NCBI GenBank assembly: GCA_034659995.1
Contig: JAYEIH010000107.1
Location: forward strand, 1 to 39,316
Source of the DNA: JAYEIH01 sp034659995
GTDB lineage: Archaea > Methanobacteriota_B > Thermococci > Methanofastidiosales > B48-G16
Length of the DNA: 39,316 nucleotides
Direction of reading: 5' to 3'
Of this stretch, positions 15,694-23,602 are shown in pieces (position 1 is the stretch's first letter; each line of letters begins with the position of its first letter). The notes below the pieces were generated by a model. That model had not been told where the DNA came from and made no database searches. It worked only from the letters and a program-made list of their open reading frames with translations. The position numbers and the translations under genes are program-made.

Positions 15694-16380
15694 TTAGACC
15701 TTTTTTAACCTTCCCGCCGGAAATCGTTTTCCATGGGCAGGGCATATTGTTTTTGCCCCATGTTTTATTAGCTTATTCCAACTCTTATAGACCTTTCCAA
15801 TATTCTGCAGCCATATTGGTCTATATCTAATACGACAAAGATTCAGGAAATTCATTGCTACATCACCCACAAAAGCAGTTCCATCTGAGGTTAATACAGA
15901 GATGGAGTCTTCTGTATGTCCCGGGGTATGCAGTATTTCCCCGTCAATACCTATTCCCTTTAATAATTGAGCATCGTCACCATCTACGATATAATCATTT
16001 TCTGTAAGTTTAATCGGGCGGTATGTATCTTTACGCGTTGTGATTATGGAATGAGCTCCCATCAAAAATTTTGTACACAGATTAAGAAATTTACCCCTGT
16101 TATTATATGCCGTTTCTCCTTTTTCTAAAAGGGGTACTCCCTCTTTATGAGCTATTATCTTTGCTCCAGTATCTTCAACGAGTTCAGCTGCAAACCCCGA
16201 ATGATCATCATGGCGATGTGTTAAGAGCAGGTATTTTATCTCAGAAAGTTCGATATCGATTTTCGCCAATTTCTTTAGAAAAGAGTTGTATTCACCAGGA
16301 AAGCCAGTGTCAATCAGTAGATACCCTTCTTTACAGTTTAATAAGAAGCAGTTCGTGTAGGAAACCCTTATATGTCTCAT
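15694..16380 (-). CDS. Metallo-beta-lactamase fold hydrolase
   Basis: The product is about 228 aa with the full metal-binding set: THRHDDH (H55, H57, D59, H60), ILHTPGHT, FVGDVAMN and CPAHGK. The first site is the canonical HxHxDH, not the HxExD of flavodiiron proteins, so this is a zinc or mixed-metal hydrolase rather than an O2/NO reductase despite the neighbouring flavodoxin. I prefer ATG 16380, which has GGAGATG upstream. GTG 16416 with GGTGAT, or GTG 16425, would add 12-15 residues. The substrate is unknown; relatives include glyoxalase II-like and lactonase-like enzymes. Confidence 0.88.
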   Translation of the reverse strand: MRHIRVSYTNCFLLNCKEGYLLIDTGFPGEYNSFLKKLAKIDIELSEIKYLLLTHRHDDHSGFAAELVEDTGAKIIAHKEGVPLLEKGETAYNNRGKFLNLCTKFLMGAHSIITTRKDTYRPIKLTENDYIVDGDDAQLLKGIGIDGEILHTPGHTEDSISVLTSDGTAFVGDVAMNFLNLCRIRYRPIWLQNIGKVYKSWNKLIKHGAKTICPAHGKRFPAGRLKKV

Positions 16381-16460
16381 TCCGATCTCATCTCCTTTCT
16401 TATTATCTTCAGTCACCTTTATCACCTTTTTTTTTAGCCCTGCCTAATTCTATTAGAGTA

Positions 16461-16472
16461 GGATTTAAATAG
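16461..16472 (-). promoter_or_regulatory. TATA box of the MBL-flavodoxin operon
   Basis: CCTATTTAAATCC on the minus strand predicts initiation near 16441, giving a leader of about 60 nt before ATG 16380. Confidence 0.5.
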
Positions 16473-16650
16473 GTACTCCCAAGCTTTTTAAACTCATTTC
16501 TTCTATCCCCCAACTATCCTAGGGCTCTCATGAATATACCGTTTGGTGGGATCGATAGTCATATACCCATGATCCAATTTCTTTTTTGCATGCTTGTTTT
16601 TTGTCTTTCACACGGATGTAGGTCTTTAACCTACATCTGTCTGTCGTTTA
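16473..16650. other. Non-coding spacer with a perfect 9-bp hairpin
   Basis: No convincing gene is present. It contains the perfect inverted repeat GATGTAGGT / ACCTACATC at 16615-16637 with a 5-nt loop. It lies just beyond the T-run that ends the tRNA-Gly/tRNA-Leu hairpin region. The loosely palindromic GGATC...GATCC lies at 16549-16575. Confidence 0.5.
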
Positions 16651-16660
16651 AAGAAAAAAA
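16651..16660 (-). terminator. T-rich terminator of the tRNA-Gly/tRNA-Leu transcript
   Basis: On the minus strand CCCGCACC is followed directly by TTTTTTTCTT. Archaeal termination typically uses such U-runs, and this one sits right after the last tRNA-tail element. Confidence 0.55.
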
Positions 16661-16887
16661 GGTGCGGGACGAAAATGAACTTACTACGGTAAGTCATCCT
16701 TTCTGCACGAAATGACTCAGATCGAAGAGCTGAGACATCCTTTACGTGGTACAGCAAAGCTGTACCCTCCTGACACAGCCTTCGCCTGTGTCAGTTTCAT
16801 CACAAGATGAAAAATTCGTCAACGAGTGCGGGACGAACTGGAGCGATCCTTGGCATTGCTACATGCTCACCGCACCTACGCAGTAGG
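16661..16887 (-). repeat. Multi-hairpin tRNA-tail region after tRNA-Leu
   Basis: Reading from the tRNA-Leu 3' end, this region has a half element (ATGTAGCA...CGCTCCAGTTC then TCCCGCAC, 16826-16870) followed by five back-to-back stem-loops: 16795-16812 (TTTCATC/GATGAAA), 16770-16794 (CTGACACAG/CTGTGTCAG), 16748-16766 (GGTACAGC/GCTGTACC), 16712-16738 (GGATG-CTCAG...CTGAG-CATTT) and 16675-16697 (GGATG-CTTAC...GTAAG-CATTT). Two copies of the short string CCCGCAC, matching the tRNA-Leu acceptor end, close sub-blocks at 16827-16833 and 16663-16669. The last two hairpins share the GGATG/CATTT frame of the tRNA-Arg array. No coding frame fits. Confidence 0.75.
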
Positions 16888-16972
16888 TGCGGGGGAGGGG
16901 ATTCGAACCCCCGAACTCCTACGAGACAGGACCCTGAATCCTGCACCTTTGGCCAAACTCGGTAACCCCCGC
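16888..16972 (-). tRNA. tRNA-Leu(CAG)
   Basis: This is an 85-nt class II cloverleaf with acceptor GCGGGGG/CCCCCGC. The anticodon stem CAGGA/TCCTG closes the loop TTCAGGG, giving anticodon CAG. It has a long variable arm (TCTCGTAGGAG), a T-arm with TTCGAAT and discriminator A73. The bases CC follow the discriminator. It lies 142 nt after tRNA-Gly on the same strand, with one tail element between them. Confidence 0.95.
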
Positions 16973-16985
16973 ATGTATTGATGAG

Positions 16986-17114
16986 GTGCGGCTGTCGGGA
17001 ACTGGAGCAGACCAGAAGACTGCTACATCCCCAGACAGTTGCACGAAAATGAACCTGATATGAGAAAGGTTCATCCTTACCGACGTTTCCGATAGGAAAC
17101 TTGGAATGCGTGAG
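16986..17114 (-). repeat. tRNA-tail element between tRNA-Gly and tRNA-Leu
   Basis: A 15-nt exact copy of the tRNA-Gly 3' end (16986-17000) lies 128 bp downstream of the original (17114-17128), almost the same period as the 129-bp tRNA-Arg array. Between them on the minus strand are the hairpins GTTTCC-TATC-GGAAAC (17085-17100), AAGGATGAACCT...AGGTTCATTTTCGTGC (17041-17078) and AGCAG...CTGCT (17006-17024). The element ends CTCCAGTTCCCG joined to the Gly acceptor strand, the same junction as CCCCAGTTCCCG in the Arg array. Confidence 0.8.
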
Positions 17115-17186
17115 TGCGGCTGTCGGGATTCGAACCCGAGTCGTAGGCTTGGAAGGCCCAAGTGCTAGCCACTACACTACAGCCGC
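17115..17186 (-). tRNA. tRNA-Gly(TCC)
   Basis: This is a 72-nt cloverleaf with acceptor GCGGCTG/CAGCCGC. The anticodon stem TGGGC/GCCTA closes the loop CTTCCAA, giving anticodon TCC. The T-arm has TTCGAAT and the discriminator is A. Confidence 0.95.
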
Positions 17187-17208
17187 CTTGTCATTATTTC
17201 CTATGCCC

Positions 17209-17220
17209 CTATTTAAATTT
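17209..17220 (-). promoter_or_regulatory. TATA box of tRNA-Gly
   Basis: AAATTTAAATAG on the minus strand lies about 25 nt upstream of the tRNA-Gly 5' end and probably drives both tRNAs and their tails. Confidence 0.55.
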
Positions 17221-17252
17221 TACGATTTTCCCAAAAGAATAAAAAGAGTAAG

Positions 17253-17260
17253 TTTATATA
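17253..17260 (+). promoter_or_regulatory. TATA box of the Roadblock-MinD operon
   Basis: TTTATATA lies about 30 nt upstream of the predicted start region. GGTGAT at 17283-17288 then precedes ATG 17293. Confidence 0.55.
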
Positions 17261-17292
17261 GTAGTTTATCAGTAAAGTAGTAGGTGATTCTA

Positions 17293-17634
17293 ATGATAGA
17301 CAGACTGGTAGCGGATCTAAAAAAAATAGATGGGATAATTCATGTTGGGATCATTGAAGGTAAGAAACCCATTGTTTCCGATATGTCCGAGAAGAAAAGT
17401 GAAACATTGTCAAAAACGCTGACAGAGATCTATGGTGTCTCTAAGGAAACAGCGGAGTCTACGGAGATGGGAGATTTAGAACAGATTTTAATCAGTGGCT
17501 TCGAAGGAAAAATGATCATTGCTAAGAGCGACGAGTATCTGGTAGGTGCCATTACCGAAACAAAGGTCAATCTAGGTCTGATAAGGCTTAAACTTAGAAG
17601 CGTACTCAGAGAGCTGAAAGGTGACAAGAAATGA
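17293..17634 (+). CDS. Roadblock/LC7 domain protein 1
   Basis: The 113-aa protein has the single-domain Roadblock/LC7 pattern: an N-terminal helix (IDRLVADLKKIDG), strands HVGIIEG and KMIIAKSDEYLVGAI, and a C-terminal amphipathic helix (LGLIRLKLRSVLRELKGD). Roadblock proteins dimerise and regulate small GTPases or MinD/MglA-type NTPases. ATG 17293 has GGTGAT four bases upstream, so it is preferred to GTG 17284. It overlaps the next Roadblock gene by 4 nt, suggesting the two form a heterodimer. Confidence 0.85.
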   Translation: MIDRLVADLKKIDGIIHVGIIEGKKPIVSDMSEKKSETLSKTLTEIYGVSKETAESTEMGDLEQILISGFEGKMIIAKSDEYLVGAITETKVNLGLIRLKLRSVLRELKGDKK

Positions 17635-17981
17635 TAATCGAAAAGGTACTCCATAAACTAAAAGAGGATAATGGCGGAGTGATCGGTAGCAGTGTAATAG
17701 AAAAAGGAGGGTTTTTGGTGGCCATGGATGCACCTCCGGAACTCGGTATAGAAAAGAGCAGTGCAATGGCAGCAGCTGTGTTTAACAGGCTCATGAGGAA
17801 TGTAGAGGCAACAAAAGTAGGCGCTATTGATTACATCTTAATGGAAGGTAAGGAAGGAGATATGCTTGTTGTTGATGTGGGTAATGTGTATCTTTTTGTT
17901 AGAACAAAGAAGAATGCCACAATTGCGAAAATAATGGAAGATGCAAAGGATACAGGGAAAAAAGTTGAGGCACTAATCTGA
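17631..17981 (+). CDS. Roadblock/LC7 domain protein 2
   Basis: The 116-aa protein is a second Roadblock/LC7 domain, distinct in sequence from its neighbour. The core is GVIGSSVIEKGGFLVAMDAPP, an AAAVFNRLMRNVEATKVG helix and the MLVVDVGNVYLFVRT strands. It is translationally coupled to the first Roadblock gene (ATGA-type overlap) and is followed after 11 nt by MinD with GAGGAGG upstream. It probably acts as partner or regulator of the MinD ATPase in the same operon (inference from synteny). Confidence 0.85.
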   Translation: MIIEKVLHKLKEDNGGVIGSSVIEKGGFLVAMDAPPELGIEKSSAMAAAVFNRLMRNVEATKVGAIDYILMEGKEGDMLVVDVGNVYLFVRTKKNATIAKIMEDAKDTGKKVEALI

Positions 17982-17992
17982 GGAGGATATTT

Positions 17993-18766
17993 ATGGGTCA
18001 ATCCATAGTAATTGCGTCGGGAAAAGGAGGAACTGGAAAAACAACGACTACAGCGAATTTAGGTATAGCTTTAGCTCAAAGAGGGGGAAAAGTAACTATT
18101 TTGGATGCCGATATTGATATGGCAAATCTGGAATTGATGCTTGGCTTGGAAGGAATGCCGGTAACGCTCCATGAGGTCTTGTCTGGAGAGGCGGAACCAG
18201 AAGAGGCAATATATGAGGGTCCCGCGGGAGTGAAGATACTGCCTGCGGGACTGTCATTAAGTGGCGTGCAGAAAGCGGATCCGAGAAAGCTTGAGAATGT
18301 GTTGAAACATCTTATTGGTACGTCTGATTATCTTTTAATAGATGGAGCTCCGGGTCTGGAAGTTGATGCTGTTACGGCCATTGCTGCTGCACAAAACCTG
18401 CTTCTTATCGTGAATCCCGAGATAACATCGATGAGTGATGCACTCAAAACAAAGATAGTTGCCGAGAAGCTGGGCACGCATGTCGTGGGTGCGGTTCTCA
18501 ATAGAGTTGGATTTGATATGACAGAACTCTCAAAGGAAGAGGTAGAAACGATACTGGAGACGGACGTGATAGCTGTGGTCCCAGAGGATCCCGAAGTCAA
18601 AAGAGCAGCAGCCTTCGGGGAGCCGCTTGTGGTGAGGAATCCTAATTCCTCAGCTTCAATAGCGTTAAAGAAACTTGCTGCTGATCTACTCGGCGAAAAG
18701 TACGTTCCACCAGCGCCAGAGAACCCACTGAAAAGGATCTTCAAAGCTCTCTTCGGGAGTGATTGA
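17993..18766 (+). CDS. minD: MinD/ParA-family ATPase
   Basis: The 257-aa protein is a deviant Walker ATPase with KGGTGKTTT at K10-T18, the switch I region DADIDMANLELMLGL, and LLIDGAPGLE (switch II) near 116-125. The C-terminus NPLKRIFKALFGSD forms an amphipathic helix like the membrane-targeting sequence of MinD, so it should bind the membrane in its ATP dimer form. Archaeal MinD homologues have been tied to cell positioning of surface structures. Here the operon (two Roadblock proteins, a small membrane protein and a surface protein) suggests it localises or controls that surface protein. GAGGAGG lies 8 nt upstream. Confidence 0.9.
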   Translation: MGQSIVIASGKGGTGKTTTTANLGIALAQRGGKVTILDADIDMANLELMLGLEGMPVTLHEVLSGEAEPEEAIYEGPAGVKILPAGLSLSGVQKADPRKLENVLKHLIGTSDYLLIDGAPGLEVDAVTAIAAAQNLLLIVNPEITSMSDALKTKIVAEKLGTHVVGAVLNRVGFDMTELSKEEVETILETDVIAVVPEDPEVKRAAAFGEPLVVRNPNSSASIALKKLAADLLGEKYVPPAPENPLKRIFKALFGSD

Positions 18767-18970
18767 ATGCCTTTTACAGATATACTGGAAGAGAACGTGA
18801 TTGTCTTATTCGTACTGACATTGTTCAGTTTGTTACTTAACCTGATTTTAGGTGTGCAGGTCTCCATGTTAAAATCAGAGGTAGCACGGCTGAAGGGTGG
18901 TTCTCTCACCAGAGAAGAGCTTGAACTTCTCAAATCGCGTTTGACAAGGCTCAAAAAGCTTACGAGATGA
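18767..18970 (+). CDS. Small single-pass membrane protein with coiled coil
   Basis: The 67-aa protein has one N-terminal transmembrane helix (about 10-32, NVIVLFVLTLFSLLLNLIL). A charged coiled-coil helix follows (SMLKSEVARLKGG, then REELELLKSRLTRLKKL). The start codon follows the MinD stop directly, with no spacer, and its stop overlaps the next start. By topology the coiled coil is probably cytoplasmic, placed to contact MinD or Roadblock proteins (inference). I know no named family. Confidence 0.8.
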   Translation: MPFTDILEENVIVLFVLTLFSLLLNLILGVQVSMLKSEVARLKGGSLTREELELLKSRLTRLKKLTR

Positions 18971-21900
18971 TGGGATTGGATCAGTTGAAAAAGAAGGTAT
19001 ATACGATCGTCTTAGTTTTAGTTATAGCATCTCCTTATTTTGCGGAAGAGGTATTAGGGGCTGAGTGGACTATTGAAGGAACTATCGTTGACGGAAATGG
19101 GGAAGGAATAGAGGGAGCAACCGTTGTCGCTATTGGCTGGGGATTAGACGCCGAAGACTATGATACTACAACGGACAGCGATGGAGAGTTCTCACTCACT
19201 GTGGAGGAGGGAGATTATTTTTTTAGGGTCACTGCAGAGGGATATACAGGCTACTCCACTCGTCTTGAGGATGACGATACACCCCCAGATACTATTCATC
19301 TAACAAAAACAGCAGTATACAAGGAGCTGTATACAAGATGGATGGAGATAGGCGATCTCAGGGCCGTAGGTGATTATACCATCGTTCTCTTTGATATCAG
19401 CAAACGTTCCTGGGAGCACGCACGGACACAGATGTTCCCGGATAAGGTCTATTTCCAGGTCTTTCGCGAGGGGAATTTTATTGATGAGCATATTATAGAT
19501 TTCTATAACTACAGTTTCACTGTTCAGGAGGTTCTGAAGGTCGAGATGCTGAGTATTGCGGATAGAGATAGCGATGGAGATTTTGAGGCTGAGTTACGGT
19601 TTTCATCAAGGGAACAGCCTTCCATTTCATTAAGCGATTTTACGCTCTATGATGATATTGTAATAAAGGAAAAAAACCTGGATACAAATGCGACTGTAGA
19701 ACTGGATGGTGAGGAGTACAATGCAACGACAGAGAACGGTGTTTTTGAGATCGATCTCAATAAAAATAACATACTCGATCCTTATGAAAGCTTCAACGTA
19801 GGTGATTCCTTTGCAACGGAACCCGGCCCATGTATTAGTAAGCGATCCTACAGGATTTTGGACATAGATCCTTCTGGAGGAATTGTGACCGTAATTCCCG
19901 AGGTCAGAGAGTTAATGCGCAAGGAGGATTTTGATCTCGACAAAATGAAGGAGATGAAGGAAACTGTTCCAACCTCTGGAGAGGAACTTTATATGTACGC
20001 ACTCATAGAAAATGTCGGCAATTTTAAGGCCTCCGACGTTGTTATCAGTGTCGATCATGCCGGCTATGAGCTTTTGAATTACTGCGATATCTCGAGCGAT
20101 AATATTCCTGTAGGTGATATGGAACCAAAGAAGGACTCCAACATAAAAAAAGTCCTCCTCCTCCGTCTGAAAGCTCCTTCCGTATCCTATGAGGAGTACT
20201 ACCCAATCACTATCGATGCGAACTATAAGATGGAATATGAGAACGAGGAAGGGGAGTTTGTTGAAGAAAAGTTCCAGAAAACGTTTAAACAGGATAAAAA
20301 CGTCTATCCAAAGACTGTGCAGCTGCGAATAAATCAGTTCGTTACGTATAAGGAACTTCTACCTGGCGATGAGAGTTCTGTAACCATTACGGTCGAGAAC
20401 ATTGGAGATGTGACGGCCAGAGACCTGGAGATAGTTGATTTTATTCCCGAAGGACTGGCATTAATAGATGGAGAGGCATCGAAAACCGTGGAAACGCTTT
20501 CACCCGGAGAAAGCACCCAGTTCACATATAGAATGAAGGCAGAGGAACTGGGGGAGTACGATCTCATAACGAAGGTGAGATACACGGATCAACGGGGAGA
20601 ACGGCATGAAAAACAGTCTTCTCCTGTTCCTATAATTGTATATAAGGAGTTTCCGCGTCTCGAAGTAAAAAAGAATATGGACAAAACGAGTATTGTTTTC
20701 AATGAACACATTATTGTTGTTCTTACGGTAACAAATACGGGAAATAAGCCTGCGAAGGATATTGTCATTGTGGATACCATACCAGAGGGGTTTTCTCTCA
20801 CAAGCAGTAAAGAGGAAGAGGTAACAGGAGATGTTAATGTTTTCAAAATTAACAGGATGGATCCTAATCAAAAGGAAATTTTTAGCTATGTAATCAAGGC
20901 GGATGATCCGGGAAAACACACCATGAAAGGGTGTAAAGTCAAGTATTCTGATTTTGAGGACAATCATTTTGAGTACGAGTCTTCTGACATAAACATAGAT
21001 GTCAGCGGATTACCAGAGCTTGACCTGAGTTACTCCGTCTCACGAGAAGGTATTAAGGATGGCGAGCTTTTAACAGTTATCGGTAAGGTCACTAACACAG
21101 GCAATGGACTCGCAAAGGATATATGGGTTGAAAACAAGTTCAACAAGGGAGAGCTTGTTGAGGGTGAGCTTGTAAAGGAGATAGATGCTCTTAAACCCTG
21201 CGATCATTACAAATACAAATTCACTGTAAGAGTGCCCGTGTCAAGCACAGCGTATGATTTTATTGTGGATACCGAACACGTGTATTACGACATACTTGGC
21301 AATGAGTATCCCGAGAAAAAGAAACTTCTCCAGTTTACCCAAAAGATAGACGCAAAAAAACCCAAAGTTGAGTTAGGAAGATCAATAGAGAAGATGATAA
21401 TCAAAAATAACAAGTACTATGTGGACTCCGGTTACTCCTTTATCATTACCTTTTTAATAAGGAATACAGGGTCGGCTGATGCTGTGGATCTCGTGCTGGA
21501 AGAACCACTTCCCGCGGGATTTGAGATAGTCGATGGTACAAATAGATGGGGAGGAGATCTTAAACTGGGCGAATCAAAAGAGATTGTTTACACAGCTCAT
21601 GGAGATGTAGGAGGGGTGTATACGCTCACACCGAGCGCTTATTTTAAGGATAAATGGGGCGTTTCATATTCTGGCACCGGGAAAAGGCTGAAGTTTACTG
21701 TCAGAGGATTAAATATTACAAAAGCTATAAGCAGTAATGAAGTAAGCGAAGGAGACCCGGTGAAGATAACAATAACTATAAAAAACTACGGAAATGCCGA
21801 AATGAAGGATATTTTAGTTGAGGATTCAATACCCGAAGGATTTGAGCTTGTTGGAGGAGAGCTGACAGCAGAAAAGGATGTTCTCGAGGGCGGACACTCG

Positions 21901-22572
21901 ATGAATCTTAGTTACACACTGAAGGCTCTTTTTTCTGGAGATTACACGCTGAAAAAAGCAAAGGTGAGCTGGAAGAACCCCTACGGAGAATCAAGACAGC
22001 TTGAGTCAGATGAGTACAATGTGAGTATTATAGAACTTACGCCCCCTCCTACCTCTGTTGCTCCTACCACTACACCCCCTAAAATAACGATTGTGGAGAA
22101 GTACGCTTCCACTGCCTTGTTGATCCTTGTGGCAATTCTTCTGCTTATCATAGCTATCATAGGAATAGGTGTGTACTCAAAAAGACGTTCCGAGAAGAAA
22201 GGTGAGGAGCTTTTTGAGGAGCTTGAAATCTCCGAGGAAGAGCTATCCGAGGAAGAGTCTCTGGAGGATCAATGGTTCTCGGAGGGAGAAGAGGAAGAAG
22301 CACCCGAGCCGGATACAGAGGACATTTTTGAAGGAGCCGATCTGATAGAAGAAGAGGAAGAGGAGCAGGATGAGTATCGTAATGCTCCCGACTCCATAAA
22401 GAAAGTACTGGAGTGGCAGGAAAAGGAGGAAAAAAGAACAGAAAAAGCTGAAAAAAAAGAAACCAAAAAGAAGGAAAGGTTTGAGACCGATGATGAGATA
22501 TCTGATGATATGACGCCAAGAGAAGTATTAAAAGGGAAGAAAAAGGAAAAGAAAGACGATGAAGATCATTGA
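18967..22572 (+). CDS. Giant surface protein with COG1361-type repeats, one TM and an acidic cytoplasmic tail
   Basis: The 1201-aa protein starts with a signal peptide (KKKVYTIVLVLVIASPYF). A carboxypeptidase-regulatory-like beta domain follows at about 33-115 (TIVDGNGEGIEGATVVAIGW). About six tandem immunoglobulin-like COG1361/DUF11 repeats then occur, each with an x-N-x-G-N/D-x-x-A-x-D motif followed by PEGF/L (for example VENIGDVTARDLEIVDFIPEG, VTNTGNKPAKDIVIVDTIPEG). Near the C-terminus a Thr/Pro linker precedes a transmembrane helix (about 1045-1068). The cytoplasmic tail of about 130 residues is extremely Glu/Lys-rich and coiled-coil-prone. Such a long tail is unusual for an archaeal surface protein and is the natural contact point for the upstream MinD/Roadblock module. 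Confidence 0.88.
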   Translation: MMGLDQLKKKVYTIVLVLVIASPYFAEEVLGAEWTIEGTIVDGNGEGIEGATVVAIGWGLDAEDYDTTTDSDGEFSLTVEEGDYFFRVTAEGYTGYSTRLEDDDTPPDTIHLTKTAVYKELYTRWMEIGDLRAVGDYTIVLFDISKRSWEHARTQMFPDKVYFQVFREGNFIDEHIIDFYNYSFTVQEVLKVEMLSIADRDSDGDFEAELRFSSREQPSISLSDFTLYDDIVIKEKNLDTNATVELDGEEYNATTENGVFEIDLNKNNILDPYESFNVGDSFATEPGPCISKRSYRILDIDPSGGIVTVIPEVRELMRKEDFDLDKMKEMKETVPTSGEELYMYALIENVGNFKASDVVISVDHAGYELLNYCDISSDNIPVGDMEPKKDSNIKKVLLLRLKAPSVSYEEYYPITIDANYKMEYENEEGEFVEEKFQKTFKQDKNVYPKTVQLRINQFVTYKELLPGDESSVTITVENIGDVTARDLEIVDFIPEGLALIDGEASKTVETLSPGESTQFTYRMKAEELGEYDLITKVRYTDQRGERHEKQSSPVPIIVYKEFPRLEVKKNMDKTSIVFNEHIIVVLTVTNTGNKPAKDIVIVDTIPEGFSLTSSKEEEVTGDVNVFKINRMDPNQKEIFSYVIKADDPGKHTMKGCKVKYSDFEDNHFEYESSDINIDVSGLPELDLSYSVSREGIKDGELLTVIGKVTNTGNGLAKDIWVENKFNKGELVEGELVKEIDALKPCDHYKYKFTVRVPVSSTAYDFIVDTEHVYYDILGNEYPEKKKLLQFTQKIDAKKPKVELGRSIEKMIIKNNKYYVDSGYSFIITFLIRNTGSADAVDLVLEEPLPAGFEIVDGTNRWGGDLKLGESKEIVYTAHGDVGGVYTLTPSAYFKDKWGVSYSGTGKRLKFTVRGLNITKAISSNEVSEGDPVKITITIKNYGNAEMKDILVEDSIPEGFELVGGELTAEKDVLEGGHSMNLSYTLKALFSGDYTLKKAKVSWKNPYGESRQLESDEYNVSIIELTPPPTSVAPTTTPPKITIVEKYASTALLILVAILLLIIAIIGIGVYSKRRSEKKGEELFEELEISEEELSEEESLEDQWFSEGEEEEAPEPDTEDIFEGADLIEEEEEEQDEYRNAPDSIKKVLEWQEKEEKRTEKAEKKETKKKERFETDDEISDDMTPREVLKGKKKEKKDDEDH

Positions 22573-23602
22573 CAGGAAGATTAAAAACGGGTTTATACGG
22601 TTAAGAGCTGAAACGATCGATGATCTCTGGCATCTTAAGCATATTATACGGGAAGAGGATCTTATTGAGGGCAAGACATTTAGACGGGAGGAGCAGAAAG
22701 CAGATAAGATTAGAGATGAAAGGACGGATAAAAAACCCGTTTACTTGAAAATAAGAGCTGAAAAAATAGAGTTTCATAAAGAGACAAACAGAGTACGTGT
22801 CACAGGCGTTATAGAGGAAGGGGAGGATGTTGGCAGGCACCATACCTTTAATATAGAGGAAGGAACCGTTATAGGCATAACAAAGGAGTGGAAAGATCAT
22901 GAGCTTAGGAGGGTGGATGAGGCTGTCAGAGACACAAATGCACCCCGAATTCTTATTCTTGCCATGGAGATGGGCGAAGCCACATTTGGCATTGTTAGGG
23001 GGTATGGTATAGATTTTCTGGCAGACCTGAATGAAAATATCCCGGGCAAGTATTATACCGTGAAAAGAAACGATCCCCGCCGGAAGTTTTTTGAGAGTAC
23101 CGCCAAAAAGATGGAGAGAGCGCTTGATAAGTATGCTGTGGAGAAGATGATAATTGCAGGCCCGGGGTTTGTCAAGCAGGAGTTTGTTAAGTACCTGAAA
23201 ATGGAATATCCGCAGCTGGATGGGAAGTACGTCCTGAGAAAAGCGTCCACGGCGGGAAAAACAGGCGTGCACGAGGTTATCAGAAAGGGGGATCTTGAAG
23301 ATGTGTATAAGGACTCGAGGGTATCCAGGGAGATGGTTCTGGTGGAGGAGCTTTCCCGGAAGATACTCACGGATGAAGCGGTATATGGTATAGAGACGAT
23401 CAAGAAAGCTTTGAGTTACGGGGCTGTGGAAACGCTTTTGATCGTGGATGAGCTTTTGAGGGATACACGGTATGAGAAGATAATGGAAAAAGCAAGGCAA
23501 CAACGGGCCGAGGTCTGCGTGATAAGCAGTGAGCACGAAGGTGGAGAAAAGCTGCAGGGGCTCGGAGGTATTGCGGGAATTCTTAGGTTCAAAATAAGCT
23601 AA
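22559..23602 (+). CDS. pelA: Pelota (mRNA surveillance / ribosome rescue factor)
   Basis: The 347-aa protein is archaeal Pelota (Dom34). With aEF1A and ABCE1 it recognises stalled ribosomes and splits them. It begins MKIIDRKIKNGFIRLRAETIDDLWHLKHII, which matches the Pelota N-terminal Sm-like domain. The middle domain has ILILAMEMGEATFGIV and MIIAGPGFVKQEF, and the C-terminal domain has GAVETLLIVDELLRD. ATG 22559 lies 14 nt inside the end of the surface-protein gene, so Pelota sits at the end of that operon. It lacks the GGQ loop of aRF1, as expected. Confidence 0.95.
   Translation: MKIIDRKIKNGFIRLRAETIDDLWHLKHIIREEDLIEGKTFRREEQKADKIRDERTDKKPVYLKIRAEKIEFHKETNRVRVTGVIEEGEDVGRHHTFNIEEGTVIGITKEWKDHELRRVDEAVRDTNAPRILILAMEMGEATFGIVRGYGIDFLADLNENIPGKYYTVKRNDPRRKFFESTAKKMERALDKYAVEKMIIAGPGFVKQEFVKYLKMEYPQLDGKYVLRKASTAGKTGVHEVIRKGDLEDVYKDSRVSREMVLVEELSRKILTDEAVYGIETIKKALSYGAVETLLIVDELLRDTRYEKIMEKARQQRAEVCVISSEHEGGEKLQGLGGIAGILRFKIS

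Noticed and set aside
15186..16380. Split flavodiiron protein (MBL plus flavodoxin)
   Set aside because: The MBL protein has canonical HxHxDH ligands, not the diiron HxExD set, and the flavodoxin is a stand-alone type.
16919..17161. Open frame across tRNA-Leu and tRNA-Gly
   Set aside because: It is an antisense or shadow frame over two well-formed tRNAs.
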